This document shows positions 30,521 to 38,888 of a DNA stretch of 64,000 bases, in pieces. Numbering within the stretch: position 1 is the stretch's first letter; each line of letters opens with the position of its first letter. A program made the position numbers and the translations under genes. Source of the stretch: Paracoccaceae bacterium (GTDB lineage Bacteria > Pseudomonadota > Alphaproteobacteria > Rhodobacterales > Rhodobacteraceae); contig JAIOJF010000046.1 in assembly GCA_019911965.1 (NCBI GenBank), positions 47,213 through 111,212 on the forward strand, given 5' to 3'. The notes beneath the pieces were generated by a model. That model was not told where the DNA came from. It worked only from the letters and a program-made list of their open reading frames with translations, and did not search any database.

Positions 30521-31596
30521 CGCCGACCTATGATATTCCATCCCTGCCGCCGAAGGTTGATCTTGAAACGGTCCCAATCCTTAGGGCACTGGCGCATGCC
30601 AACCGCGCGCTGGCCGAGTTGAAGGGGAGGGCCTCGTCGATCCCCAATCAGGGAATTCTGATCGACACACTGGCGTTGCAGGAGGCCAAGGCCTCGTCCG
30701 AGATTGAAAATATCGTCACAACTCAGGATGAGTTGTTTCAGGCCGATCTGTTCCCCGAAGGGCTGCAATCACCAGCGGCGAAAGAGGTTGCTCTTTACCG
30801 CGATGCGCTGAAGCTTGGGTTTGACCGGCTGCGCGACGATCAGGGGCTGATCACCAACAGAACGCTTGTGACGTTGTTTCAGGTCCTGAAGGGGCGAAAT
30901 GACGGGTTCCGCACCACCCCCGGAACGGCCCTGCTGAACGAGGCAAACGGCGACCGGGTTTATGTACCGCCACAGAGCAACGCCGAAATAGTGCGGCATA
31001 TGACGGCGCTTGAACATTTCATCAACGCAGGCAATTCCTGTGCGCTGGACCCTTTGATCAAGATGGCGTTGATCCATCATCAGTTCGAAAGTATCCATCC
31101 CTTCCCGGATGGGAATGGACGGGTCGGGCGGATATTGAATGTCCTGTATCTGACCAGTACCGGCCTGCTGGACACTCCGATCCTGTATCTCAGTCGGTTC
31201 GTGATCCGCTCCAAGGGCGATTATTATCGCCTGCTTCAGGCGGTGCGCGATGATGGTGCATGGGAGGAATGGGTTCTCTACATGCTAACCGGCGTGGCCG
31301 AGACCGCCGGCACCACCCTAACGCTGGTCGAGGGTATCCGCGTGCAGATGGCCACGTTCAAGCGACGCCTGCGCGCGGAATTGCCCAGGCTCTATTCACA
31401 GGATTTGCTGAACAACCTGTTCCGGCACCCCTATACGCGGATTGATTATGTCGTGAATGACCTTGGCGTGACCCGGCAGACGGCGGCGAAATACCTGGAT
31501 ATTCTGGCCGAAAACGGGTTTGTCACCAAGCATTCGGCCGGCCGGCACAATTACTATATCAATCGCGATCTGGTGGCGCTGATTGCTGGCGGGTGA
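30514..31596 (+). CDS. Fic-domain AMPylase-type protein with C-terminal winged helix
   Basis: A 360-residue Fic protein. The catalytic motif HPFPDGNGRVGR (195–206) is complete, so transfer of AMP (or another phosphate-containing group) to a target hydroxyl is expected. An N-terminal inhibitory helix with the S-x-x-x-E-N motif (61–66, in SSEIENI) should hold it inactive until released. The C-terminal 70 residues form a winged-helix DNA-binding domain (IDYVVNDLGVTRQTAAKYLDIL). ATG 30514 fits the family; no clear ribosome site is seen because the upstream DNA is taken up by two palindromes. Likely autoregulated. It does not appear to belong to either neighbouring gene block. Confidence 0.93.
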   Translation: MLTPTYDIPSLPPKVDLETVPILRALAHANRALAELKGRASSIPNQGILIDTLALQEAKASSEIENIVTTQDELFQADLFPEGLQSPAAKEVALYRDALKLGFDRLRDDQGLITNRTLVTLFQVLKGRNDGFRTTPGTALLNEANGDRVYVPPQSNAEIVRHMTALEHFINAGNSCALDPLIKMALIHHQFESIHPFPDGNGRVGRILNVLYLTSTGLLDTPILYLSRFVIRSKGDYYRLLQAVRDDGAWEEWVLYMLTGVAETAGTTLTLVEGIRVQMATFKRRLRAELPRLYSQDLLNNLFRHPYTRIDYVVNDLGVTRQTAAKYLDILAENGFVTKHSAGRHNYYINRDLVALIAGG

Positions 31597-31629
31597 TTGC
31601 CAACCGCGCCTCCTGGCAATTGCGAGAAA

Positions 31630-31706
31630 TGGTGACCCCGACAGGACTCGAACCTGTAACCTATCCCTTAGGAGGGGATTGCTCTATCCAGTTGAGCCAC
31701 GGGGCC
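31630..31706 (-). tRNA. tRNA-Arg (anticodon CCT)
   Basis: Read on the minus strand, this 77-base gene folds into a full cloverleaf: acceptor stem GGCCCCG/CGGGGTC with one G·U pair, D-arm GCTC/GAGC, anticodon stem ATCCC/GGGAT with loop CTCCTAA (anticodon CCT), T-arm ACAGG–TTCGAGT–CCTGT, discriminator A and an encoded CCA end. It decodes AGG, a rare arginine codon in such GC-rich genomes. Confidence 0.95.
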
Positions 31707-31756
31707 GCCGCCGCTGTTTTGCTGAACTTCGCGCACAGTTGCAACCCCGGCGCGGC

Positions 31757-33196
31757 CTATAATCCTTCGCGTGGCCCGAGGCTCATGCGGTAATGCGTGG
31801 CTTCGCGTTTGGCGAACCATTGCAGTTTGTCGTGCAGGTTGACGACGCTGCCGATGATGATGATCGAGGGGCCTTTCAGCCCGGCGGCTTCGGCCCTGGC
31901 CAGCAGATCGGAAATCGTGCCGACCACCACGCGCTGGTTCGGCCTGGTGCCGTTGTCGATGATCGCGGCGGGGGTGTCGGGGGACAGGCCGCGGGCGACG
32001 ATTTCCTCGGCCAGGTAACCCAGTGTCGACAGGCCCATATAGATTGCCAGCGTCTGTTGCGGGCGGATCAGCACGTCCCAGTCCAGCCCCAGTACACCGT
32101 CGCGGCCATGTGCGGTGACGAACAGGCAGGCCTGGGCGTGGTCGCGGTGGGTCAGCGGGATGCCGGAATAGCTGGCGCAACCGGCAGCGGCGGTGACGCC
32201 GGGGACCACCTGGAAGGGAATGTCGTTTTCCGCCAGCTTCTCGATTTCCTCGCCGCCGCGCCCGAAGATGAACGGATCGCCGCCTTTCAGGCGCAGCACG
32301 CGCTTGCCCTGCAAGGCGAGGTCCACCAGCAACTGGCTGATATCCTCTTGCTGCATGGTGTGGTGCTTGGGCAGTTTGCCAACGTAAATCCGCTCGGCGT
32401 CGCGGCGGATCAGGGCCATGATCTCGTCACCGACCAGACGGTCATACAACACCACGTCGCAGCGCTGCATCAGCCGCAGCGCGCGGAAGGTCAGAAGATC
32501 GGGATCGCCCGGACCGGCACCGACCAGATAGACCTCGCCAACCCGGGCACCGGGGTTTTCGGATGCGGCGGCGTCCAGTTCCGCCTGCAGGTGGCGTTCC
32601 GCGGCATCGGCGGAGCCGGCCAGGAACAGATCACCCACCGTGCCTTCGATGGTGTTTTCCCAGAAGCGGCGGCGATCGACTGTTTTCTTGATCCCCGCGG
32701 TTACCGCATCTCGGAAGCGGCCGACGAATTCGGCCAGCCGTCCATAGGCGGGGGGCAGCAGGCTTTCGATGCGGGCGCGCAGGATGCGGGCGATCACCGG
32801 CGCGGCACCGCCGGACGATATCGCCACCACCAGCGGCGAGCGGTCCACCACCGAAGGCGTGATGAAATCGCAGAATTCCGAGACATCGGCGACATTGGCC
32901 AGCACGCCATGCGCCTTCGCGGCATCGTATAGCAGGCGGTCGCGGGCGGCGTCCTCAGACGCGCCATAGGCGATGGCGGCCCCTTTCACGTCGTCGCCGG
33001 TCAGCGGGCGGGTGATGTGGCGGAGGTTTTCGTGGTCCTTCAGGGCGCGAAACTCGTCCGACAGGTCCGGGTTGTACACCTCGACCAGTGCTCCGGCGGA
33101 CAAGGCACGCTCCACCCGGCGGGCGGCGACGGTTTCGCCGCCATCGACGATGACCCGGCGGTTCCGGATGTCGAGAAAGATTGGAAGATAGTCCAT
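31757..33196 (-). CDS. cysG: Sirohaem synthase (uroporphyrinogen III methylase / precorrin-2 dehydrogenase / ferrochelatase)
   Basis: Trifunctional enzyme of 479 residues that turns uroporphyrinogen III into sirohaem, the cofactor of DsrAB and assimilatory sulfite reductase. The N-terminal dehydrogenase/chelatase half has the NAD-binding start LPIFLDIRNRRVIVDGGETVAARRV and ISSGGAAPVIARILRARIE. The C-terminal SAM-dependent methylase half has VYLVGAGPGDPDLLTFRALR, VLRLKGGDPFIFGRGGEE and PLTHRDHAQ. It lies last in a minus-strand run divergent from dsrA, which fits a dedicated sirohaem supply for the dsr system. Confidence 0.95.
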   Translation of the reverse strand: MDYLPIFLDIRNRRVIVDGGETVAARRVERALSAGALVEVYNPDLSDEFRALKDHENLRHITRPLTGDDVKGAAIAYGASEDAARDRLLYDAAKAHGVLANVADVSEFCDFITPSVVDRSPLVVAISSGGAAPVIARILRARIESLLPPAYGRLAEFVGRFRDAVTAGIKKTVDRRRFWENTIEGTVGDLFLAGSADAAERHLQAELDAAASENPGARVGEVYLVGAGPGDPDLLTFRALRLMQRCDVVLYDRLVGDEIMALIRRDAERIYVGKLPKHHTMQQEDISQLLVDLALQGKRVLRLKGGDPFIFGRGGEEIEKLAENDIPFQVVPGVTAAAGCASYSGIPLTHRDHAQACLFVTAHGRDGVLGLDWDVLIRPQQTLAIYMGLSTLGYLAEEIVARGLSPDTPAAIIDNGTRPNQRVVVGTISDLLARAEAAGLKGPSIIIIGSVVNLHDKLQWFAKREATHYRMSLGPREGL

Positions 33197-33207
33197 GTCG
33201 CTCTTTT

Positions 33208-33438
33208 CTATTGCCCCGCTTGCGGGGATTTGTCCTGCGCCCAGGCCAGAATATCGGTTCCCAGCGTGGCGGCGGCTTCGGGGTCGATCTCGACCTGGGT
33301 GATGCGTTTGCCCTCGCGCCAGATCAGCCGCAGCATGTGCAGGCCGTTCTGGTAATCGGCATTGACCAGCCGCACCCGCCGACCGAAGGGCAGGACATGT
33401 TCGGCAAGTTTGGTCAGGGTCACGTCATCGTCAGTCAT
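33208..33438 (-). CDS. Small conserved-looking protein of unknown function, 76 residues
   Basis: Unrecognised cytoplasmic protein. ATG 33438 (MTDDDVTLTKLAEHV) overlaps the end of the preceding gene by 8 bases with GGAACGAG just upstream, indicating translational coupling; a GTG at 33450 is the alternative. It contains a beta-hairpin-like stretch (RRVRLVNADYQNGLHMLRLIWREGKRITQVEID). There are no cysteines, so direct sulfur transfer is unlikely. Its place between cysG and a dioxygenase gene, in the operon facing dsrA, suggests a role in sulfur metabolism or cofactor supply, but nothing in the sequence says which. Confidence 0.65.
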   Translation of the reverse strand: MTDDDVTLTKLAEHVLPFGRRVRLVNADYQNGLHMLRLIWREGKRITQVEIDPEAAATLGTDILAWAQDKSPQAGQ

Positions 33439-33628
33439 ATCTCGTTCCACGGGTAAACGCGGATTCCAGCCGCCATTCCCACTTCCTGGGCGTGTCCCTG
33501 TAATCCGGTTTCAGGTCAAACTCCAGAAACATCTGCCCGGATTCCCCGGCATTCGCCACCAGGCGCTCCAGTTCATCGAAGGTTGTGACTTCGGGATGGG
33601 CGATGATCAGTTCGCTGAGTTTGGCCAT
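33431..33628 (-). CDS. Small protein of unknown function, 65 residues
   Basis: Unrecognised cytoplasmic protein with a good ribosome site (AAGGAAG, 8 bases before ATG 33628). The N-terminal half is helical (MAKLSELIIAHPEVTTFDELERLVANAG); the C-terminal half is basic and aromatic (RDTPRKWEWRLESAFTRG). No cysteine or metal motif. It lies only 4 bases from the stop of the upstream dioxygenase gene and overlaps the next gene, so the four genes TauD-like–65 aa–76 aa–cysG are probably one transcript. Confidence 0.65.
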   Translation of the reverse strand: MAKLSELIIAHPEVTTFDELERLVANAGESGQMFLEFDLKPDYRDTPRKWEWRLESAFTRGTRYD

Positions 33629-33632
33629 CTGG

Positions 33633-34556
33633 TTAGCTTCCTTTTACACGATTGTGAAACCTGACCCGGTAGAACAGGCGATTGCTGGGTTGATCGGTGT
33701 CCGGGTCGAACGCGGTGCGGTTGTGCAGGACGTTGTTGCACAACACGCCCTGCCCGGCAGCCAGTTTCGCGGTCAGCATCAAGGGATCGTCGCCGGTCAG
33801 GATGGCTTGCAGAATGGCGGCGGCCTTGCGGGTGGTGGCATCGTCGCGCCAGGATATGGACCTTGTGCGCGCGGTATAGCGCATCGTCAGCTTGCCGTCC
33901 GAACCCACCGAAAACACCGGCCCGACCGAGACCGGGCGCAGGCTGCCATCGGGTTCGGCGTTTTCCGGGATGGACATCGCCTCGGGGTGCATCAGCGCTT
34001 CGATCAGCGCCGGGTCGCGGTCGCGCAGGCGGATATAGGCAATCTCGTTATCCATCAACTGGCTGACGCCGCCATCCGCTGCCGGGCGGACGCAATGCAG
34101 CACCATCGCCAGGATCTGTTCGTCGGGCGCGTTGTAATATCCATCGGTGTGCCAGTTGATTGCCTTGCGCGAATAGGGGATATAACCGCGCTGGCGTTCG
34201 GCGTCGGTCACGGTCAGGGCCACAATGCCCTGTTCCCCGGCCGAACGGTGGCGTTCCGCGATCTTCAGGCCGAAGCCATCGACAAAGGACCGGAGTTCGC
34301 GGCGCACCGCCATTGCATCGGGGTTGGCGGGATCGGTGCGGTAGATGGCAAGATTCGTTTTTCGGCAGCGTTCGATCAGTTCGGCGCGCTCGGATTCGCT
34401 CGGATTCGCGAGGTCGGCAATCCGGACTGCCGGTGCGTGCAAAACCTGAGCGTAATTGTCGAGTTTCCGCTCCCGCCAGGCCAGATAGGCCCGGTTAGAT
34501 TCCAGCGACCACGGCAGATCATCCTGAATTACCGCAGTTTTTTCCATCGCCGCCAT
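33633..34556 (-). CDS. TauD/TfdA-family Fe(II)/2-oxoglutarate dioxygenase
   Basis: A 307-residue non-haem iron dioxygenase. The facial triad is visible: HTDGYY supplies His and Asp and NNVLHNRTAF the second His, with the 2-oxoglutarate arginine in RLFYRVRFH. Family members hydroxylate sulfonates such as taurine, carnitine precursors and other small acids. The substrate here is unknown, but first position in the operon that faces dsrA and contains cysG makes release of sulfite from an organosulfonate one reasonable guess. GGAAAGGG lies 7 bases before ATG 34556. Confidence 0.85.
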   Translation of the reverse strand: MAAMEKTAVIQDDLPWSLESNRAYLAWRERKLDNYAQVLHAPAVRIADLANPSESERAELIERCRKTNLAIYRTDPANPDAMAVRRELRSFVDGFGLKIAERHRSAGEQGIVALTVTDAERQRGYIPYSRKAINWHTDGYYNAPDEQILAMVLHCVRPAADGGVSQLMDNEIAYIRLRDRDPALIEALMHPEAMSIPENAEPDGSLRPVSVGPVFSVGSDGKLTMRYTARTRSISWRDDATTRKAAAILQAILTGDDPLMLTAKLAAGQGVLCNNVLHNRTAFDPDTDQPSNRLFYRVRFHNRVKGS

Positions 34557-34652
34557 GTCGAACCCTTTCCGAGTTGCGCGCTGTTGCCCTGATAATGCTG
34601 CACCTGCATCCGATCAAGTTTGCCGCAGGGGGATTTTCAAGGAACGTATTGC

Positions 34653-34680
34653 TTTACATTCAAATATACTAATATATAAA
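34653..34680 (+). promoter_or_regulatory. Putative dsrA promoter with embedded AT-rich operator
   Basis: TTTACA (34653–34658), 16 bases, TATAAA (34675–34680). The imperfect palindrome TATACTAATATA (34665–34676) fills the spacer and touches the -10, the position expected for a repressor site. Eleven bases of it match the promoter region at 18765–18775. The 5' leader to dsrA would be about 155 bases. Confidence 0.6.
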
Positions 34681-34843
34681 ATTCGATGAGGGAATAACCA
34701 TTTGGTGCCATCACCGGGTTACTGGTAAATTGAACCCGACCGGCAGCGATGGAAACCCGCAGGGGTTTGTTTCGGCGGACTCTGACCAGAGCATGAACAG
34801 GAGCCGAACAGCCGGCAATGACAAAGCAGGAGGGAGACTTGTA

Positions 34844-36142
34844 ATGAAAGACGGCGATTCAGTGGACACCAAGACAACCAGCGGCAAGAAGCCGACCCCG
34901 TTCCTCGACCAGCTTGAAGACGGGCCCTGGCCCAGTTTCGTGACCGGCCTGAAGCGGCTGCGCGACGAGGGGACGCCGAACAATCAGAAGATGATGAACG
35001 ATCTTCTGGGCCAGTTGAACCACTCCTATCAGGAACGCACGGGCTACTGGAAAGGCGGCGCGGTTTCGGTGTTCGGCTATGGCGGCGGTATCATCCCGCG
35101 CTATTCCGAAGTGCCGCATCTGTTCCCGGAATCGAAAGAATTCCACACCCTTCGCGTCATGCCGCCGCCGGGCTTTCATTACACCACCGACCTGTTGCGC
35201 AAGCTGTGCGATATCTGGGAACGCCACGGCTCGGGCCTGATCGCGTTTCATGGCCAGTCGGGCGATATCATGTTCCAGGGCTGCACCACGGAAAACACCC
35301 AGAAGGCATTTGACGAGTTGAACGAGATCGGCTTCGATCTTGGCGGTGCCGGCCCGGCGCTCAGGACCGCGATGTCCTGTGTCGGTCAGGCGCGCTGCGA
35401 GCAATCCTGCTTCAACGAGGCGAAGGCGCATCGCGGCATCATCAACCGGTTCCTCGATGAAATGCACCGCCCGTCGCTGCCCTACAAGTTCAAGTTCAAG
35501 TTCTCGGGCTGTGGCAACGATTGCGTGAACGCCATCCACCGCGCCGATTTCGCGGTGATCGGCACCTGGCGCGACAATATCAAGATCAATCAGGACGAGG
35601 TGAAAAAGCACGTCGCCAAGGTTGGCCGCAAATACACGATCGACACCGTTGTCTCGATGTGTCCGACCCGCGCCATCAGCCTGAACGACGACGACACGAT
35701 GGAAATCGACAACAAGTCCTGCGTGCGCTGCATGCATTGCATCAACGTCATGACCAAGGCGCTCAGCCCCGGCGATGACCGTGGCGCATCGGTGATGATC
35801 GGCGGCAAGCGTTCGCTGAAGGTCGGCGACATGATGGGCATCATGATCAAGCCCTTCATCAAGCTGGAAACCGACGAGGATTACGAAGAGCTGGAAGAAT
35901 TCGCCGAAGCCTGCATCGAGTTCTTCGCCGACAACGCGCTGGAACACGAGCGGATCGGTGAAACCATCGACCGTGTCGGCCTGCCGGCCTTCCTGGAGGC
36001 GGTCGAGGCCGAGGTTGATCCCAACATGGTCAACCATCCGCGGACCTCGTCCTATGTCCGTACCGACGATTTCGACGAGGAAGCCGCCAAGTGGTTCGAG
36101 CGCAAGGCCCTGAAGGCCGGCATGACGGTCGCTTCGGAATAA
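34844..36142 (+). CDS. dsrA: Reverse-type dissimilatory sulfite reductase, alpha subunit
   Basis: Catalytic subunit of the cytoplasmic sirohaem sulfite reductase running in the oxidative direction (DsrC-bound sulfur to sulfite). ATG 34844 has a perfect AGGAGG 10 bases upstream, giving 432 residues; the longer frame from 34730 is rejected. The sirohaem–[4Fe-4S] ligands are C179, C185 and C223, C227 (SCVGQARC and SGCGNDC), and a ferredoxin insert carries MCPTRAI and SCVRCMHCINVM. The reading as oxidative rather than reductive follows from the companions dsrEFH and dsrL. Confidence 0.98.
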   Translation: MKDGDSVDTKTTSGKKPTPFLDQLEDGPWPSFVTGLKRLRDEGTPNNQKMMNDLLGQLNHSYQERTGYWKGGAVSVFGYGGGIIPRYSEVPHLFPESKEFHTLRVMPPPGFHYTTDLLRKLCDIWERHGSGLIAFHGQSGDIMFQGCTTENTQKAFDELNEIGFDLGGAGPALRTAMSCVGQARCEQSCFNEAKAHRGIINRFLDEMHRPSLPYKFKFKFSGCGNDCVNAIHRADFAVIGTWRDNIKINQDEVKKHVAKVGRKYTIDTVVSMCPTRAISLNDDDTMEIDNKSCVRCMHCINVMTKALSPGDDRGASVMIGGKRSLKVGDMMGIMIKPFIKLETDEDYEELEEFAEACIEFFADNALEHERIGETIDRVGLPAFLEAVEAEVDPNMVNHPRTSSYVRTDDFDEEAAKWFERKALKAGMTVASE

Positions 36143-36161
36143 GACAACAGCATATTGCGGC

Positions 36162-36184
36162 CCCTTCCCCCGGGCGGGGAAGGG
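36162..36184 (+). promoter_or_regulatory. Perfect RNA hairpin between dsrA and dsrB
   Basis: CCCTTCCCC / GGGGAAGGG (36162–36170 with 36176–36184), 9 base pairs and a 5-base loop, without a T-run. It probably protects or processes the transcript rather than ending it, since dsrB must be made with dsrA. Confidence 0.7.
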
Positions 36185-36209
36185 CGCTGCAAGAGGGAGT
36201 GGAATAGCC

Positions 36210-37289
36210 ATGAACGAGAAAACGCAGCACAGGACCGCGATTGAATCCGGGGTTCCCGATCACCTGCAATACATGCATCCGATGATGAAGGCCAATCTGG
36301 GCAACTGGGACTGGCACGAACGGCCGCGGCCCGGGGTTCTGCGCCACGTCACCAAGGACGGCAAGAACATCTACACGGTACGCGCCGGCACCCAGCGCCA
36401 GATGGACGTGTTCACGATCCGCAAGCTGGCCGATATCGGCGACAATTTCGGTGACGGCTATGTCCGCTTCACCACCCGCTCGAATATCGAGTATATGGTC
36501 GAGGACGAGGCCAAGGTTGCGCCTCTGATCGCCGAGCTTGAGGCGAACGGTTTTCCTGTTGGCGGCACCGGGGCGTCGGTCTCCATGATCTCCCATACGC
36601 AGGGCTGGTTGCACTGCGACATTCCGGGTACCGACGCGTCCGGTGTCGTCAAATCCCTGATGGATGTGCTGCATAACGAATTCGTGCAGGAAAAGATGCC
36701 GAACCGGGTGCGTATCACCACCTCGTGCTGCCAGATCAATTGCGGCGGCCAGGGCGATATCGCGATCAACGTGCAATACACCAAGCCGCCGAAGATCAAC
36801 CACGATCTGGTGGCCAATGTCTGCGAGCGCCCCGCCGTGGTGGCGCGCTGCCCGGTGGCGGCAATCCGCCCGGCCATGGTCAACGGCAAGCCCAGCCTTG
36901 AGGTGGACGAAAAGAAATGCGTCTGCTGCGGCGCCTGCTATCCGCCCTGCCCGCCGATGCAGATCAATGGTGCCGAAAGCACCAAGATCGCGATCTGGGT
37001 CGGTGGCAAGCATTCCAACGCGCGCTCCAAGCCGACCTTCCACAAGCTGGCGGTGGCCAACCTGCCCAACAACGCGCCGCACTGGCCGGAAGTGGCTGCC
37101 GTCGTTCGCAAGATCGTCGATGCCTACAAGAAGGACGCCAAGCATTGGGAGCGTATGGGCGAATGGATCGAGCGGATCGGCTGGAGCCGGTTCTTCGAGA
37201 TGACCGACCTGGCCTTCACCAAGCACCACCTGGATACCTGGACCGGTGCGCGGAAAACCATGAACTCCTCGGCGCACGTGCATTTCTAA
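36210..37289 (+). CDS. dsrB: Reverse-type dissimilatory sulfite reductase, beta subunit
   Basis: Second subunit of the DsrA2B2 core, 359 residues. The sirohaem-site cysteines are in TTSCCQINCGG (171–180) with a further ligand region at VCERPAVVARCPVAAI, and the ferredoxin domain has KKCVCCGACYPPCPPM (236–250). AAGAGGGAG precedes ATG 36210. DsrB supplies the working sirohaem in known enzymes. A 67-base gap holding a strong hairpin separates it from dsrA, and dsrE starts 13 bases after its stop. Confidence 0.98.
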   Translation: MNEKTQHRTAIESGVPDHLQYMHPMMKANLGNWDWHERPRPGVLRHVTKDGKNIYTVRAGTQRQMDVFTIRKLADIGDNFGDGYVRFTTRSNIEYMVEDEAKVAPLIAELEANGFPVGGTGASVSMISHTQGWLHCDIPGTDASGVVKSLMDVLHNEFVQEKMPNRVRITTSCCQINCGGQGDIAINVQYTKPPKINHDLVANVCERPAVVARCPVAAIRPAMVNGKPSLEVDEKKCVCCGACYPPCPPMQINGAESTKIAIWVGGKHSNARSKPTFHKLAVANLPNNAPHWPEVAAVVRKIVDAYKKDAKHWERMGEWIERIGWSRFFEMTDLAFTKHHLDTWTGARKTMNSSAHVHF

Positions 37290-37302
37290 GGAGCGTATTT
37301 CA

Positions 37303-37695
37303 GTGAAATTCGGAATCGTAGTCAGCGAGGGGCCTTATACCCATCAGGCTTCGGACACGGCGTATCATTTCGCCAAGGCCGCGCTTGAGGCAGGTCACGA
37401 GGTCCCGCGCGTGTTCTTCTACCATGACGGCGTCAATGTCGGCACCCGCCTGTCGGTGCCGCCGCAGGACGAGCGCAACATTCAGGCCAACTGGACCGCG
37501 CTGGGCAAGGCGCATGGTATTGATCTGGTGATCTGCATCGCGGCCGCCCAGCGGCGCGGCCTTCTGGACGAGAACGAGGCGAGCCGCCAGGGCAAGGACG
37601 CGAACAATATCGCCGAAGGGTTCCGGATTTCCGGGCTTGGCCAGTTGATCGAAATGGGCATCCAGACCGACCGTCTGATGACCTTCGGCGACTGA
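37303..37695 (+). CDS. dsrE: Sulfur-relay protein DsrE
   Basis: DsrE is part of the cytoplasmic DsrE2F2H2 hexamer that accepts persulfide and hands it to DsrC. The 130 residues carry the sulfur-accepting cysteine at 78 (IDLVICIAAAQRRG), the same position as in characterised DsrE. GTG 37303 is the start, with AAGGAGC 11 bases before it. The gene order dsrE-F-H is standard, and presence of DsrEFH marks the oxidative pathway. Stop TGA at 37693–37695; dsrF starts 12 bases on. Confidence 0.96.
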   Translation: MKFGIVVSEGPYTHQASDTAYHFAKAALEAGHEVPRVFFYHDGVNVGTRLSVPPQDERNIQANWTALGKAHGIDLVICIAAAQRRGLLDENEASRQGKDANNIAEGFRISGLGQLIEMGIQTDRLMTFGD

Positions 37696-37707
37696 GGGGG
37701 ATCGGGC

Positions 37708-38118
37708 ATGAGTGAAGTTGTAAAGAAATTCCTCTATGTGAACCGCAAGGCGCCTTACGGCACGATCTATGCGCTGGAGGCGCTTGAGGTGGTGCTGATC
37801 GGCGCGGCGTTCGATCAGGATGTGTCGATGGCGTTTCTGGACGATGGCGTGTTCCAACTGGTCAAGGACCAGAACACCAAGGAAATCGGCGTGAAGAATT
37901 TCTCGCCGACCTTCCGTGCGCTGGGCGATTACGAGGTTACCAAGCTGTATGTCGAAGCCGAATCACTGGCCGAACGCGGCCTGACCGAGGACGATCTGCA
38001 AGAGATCGTCTACGAGGACGAAGATGACGACTGGGCCGAGAAACCCTCGATCCGCATCGTCAGCCGCGACGAGATGGCTGCCGTCATGGCCGACCAAGAC
38101 GTGATCCTGAGCTTCTGA
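37708..38118 (+). CDS. dsrF: Sulfur-relay protein DsrF
   Basis: Second component of DsrEFH, 136 residues of the DsrE/TusC fold (KKFLYVNRKAPYGTIYALEALEVVLIGAAF). It has no cysteine, which agrees with a structural rather than sulfur-carrying role. The C-terminal part is strongly acidic (EDEDDDWAEKPS). ATG 37708 lies 12 bases after dsrE and dsrH starts 12 bases after its stop, so the three subunits should be made in equal amounts. Confidence 0.95.
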   Translation: MSEVVKKFLYVNRKAPYGTIYALEALEVVLIGAAFDQDVSMAFLDDGVFQLVKDQNTKEIGVKNFSPTFRALGDYEVTKLYVEAESLAERGLTEDDLQEIVYEDEDDDWAEKPSIRIVSRDEMAAVMADQDVILSF

Positions 38119-38130
38119 GGAGGGCGAGAA

Positions 38131-38439
38131 ATGTCAACATTGCATACCGTGAACAAATCGCCGTTTTCAACGCAGACGCTGCTGAGTTGCCTCAGCCACG
38201 CGCAGGACGGCGATGCCGTTCTGATGATCGAGGACGGGGTTTACGGCGCGGCCAAGGGCACTGGCGTGGCCGATGCCGTGGCGGCAAAGGCCGGCAAGGT
38301 TTCGATCTATGTCCTGCAGGGCGACATGGCGGCGCGTGGCATTGACGCAGCCCGCCTGATCGACGGCATCAGCGCGGTCGATTACGCTGGTTTTGTCAGG
38401 CTGGCGGCGGAACACGACCGCGCGCAGGCCTGGCTCTGA
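38131..38439 (+). CDS. dsrH: Sulfur-relay protein DsrH
   Basis: Third component of DsrEFH (TusB-like), 102 residues. The conserved cysteine is C20 (TLLSCLSHAQDGDAVL), matching the known DsrH cysteine. GGAGGGCGAG precedes ATG 38131. It helps transfer sulfur to the C-terminal cysteine of DsrC, which is encoded 49 bases downstream. Confidence 0.95.
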   Translation: MSTLHTVNKSPFSTQTLLSCLSHAQDGDAVLMIEDGVYGAAKGTGVADAVAAKAGKVSIYVLQGDMAARGIDAARLIDGISAVDYAGFVRLAAEHDRAQAWL

Positions 38440-38488
38440 AAGTTTTAACGATCCGTGGGGGATCAAAAGCAACCGAAAGGAAAAACGC

Positions 38489-38821
38489 ATGTCTTATCAG
38501 GTGAACGGTACTGCCGTTGAACATGACGAAGAAGGCTACATCACCAATCTGGCCGACTGGTCCAAGGACCTGGCGGAAGTGATCGCCAAGGCCGAAGAGG
38601 TCGAGATGACCGACGAGCATTGGGAGGTCGTCAACTTCCTGCGTGACTATTACGAGGAATACCAGATCGCACCGGCGGTGCGGGTTCTGATCAAGGCGGT
38701 CAAGAAGACGATGGGCCCCGACAAGGGCAGCAACAAGTACATGTACGAGCTGTTCCCCTATGGCCCGGCCAAGCAGGCCTGCAAGATCGCCGGCTTGCCC
38801 AAGCCGACCGGCTGTATCTGA
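38489..38821 (+). CDS. dsrC: Sulfur-carrier protein DsrC
   Basis: Small substrate protein of DsrAB, 110 residues, that carries the sulfur atom as a persulfide or trisulfide. Both working cysteines are present in the flexible C-terminal arm: C98 (KQACKIAG) and C109 (PTGCI), eleven residues apart as required. GAAAGGA lies 9 bases before ATG 38489; the longer frame from 38393 is an artefact. A strong hairpin follows the gene (38836–38865) and may raise the level of dsrC message relative to the rest. Confidence 0.98.
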   Translation: MSYQVNGTAVEHDEEGYITNLADWSKDLAEVIAKAEEVEMTDEHWEVVNFLRDYYEEYQIAPAVRVLIKAVKKTMGPDKGSNKYMYELFPYGPAKQACKIAGLPKPTGCI

Positions 38822-38835
38822 TCAATAGCGTTTAA

Positions 38836-38865
38836 CCCCCGGAAACAAGAAGAATATTCCGGGGG
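38836..38865 (+). promoter_or_regulatory. Hairpin between dsrC and dsrM
   Basis: CCCCCGGAA / TTCCGGGGG (38836–38844 with 38857–38865), 9 base pairs and a 12-base loop, with no T-run. A partial terminator or a 3' stabiliser of the dsrC message are both possible. Confidence 0.65.
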
Positions 38866-38888
38866 GAGCAATCCGGGAGGAGTGGGAA

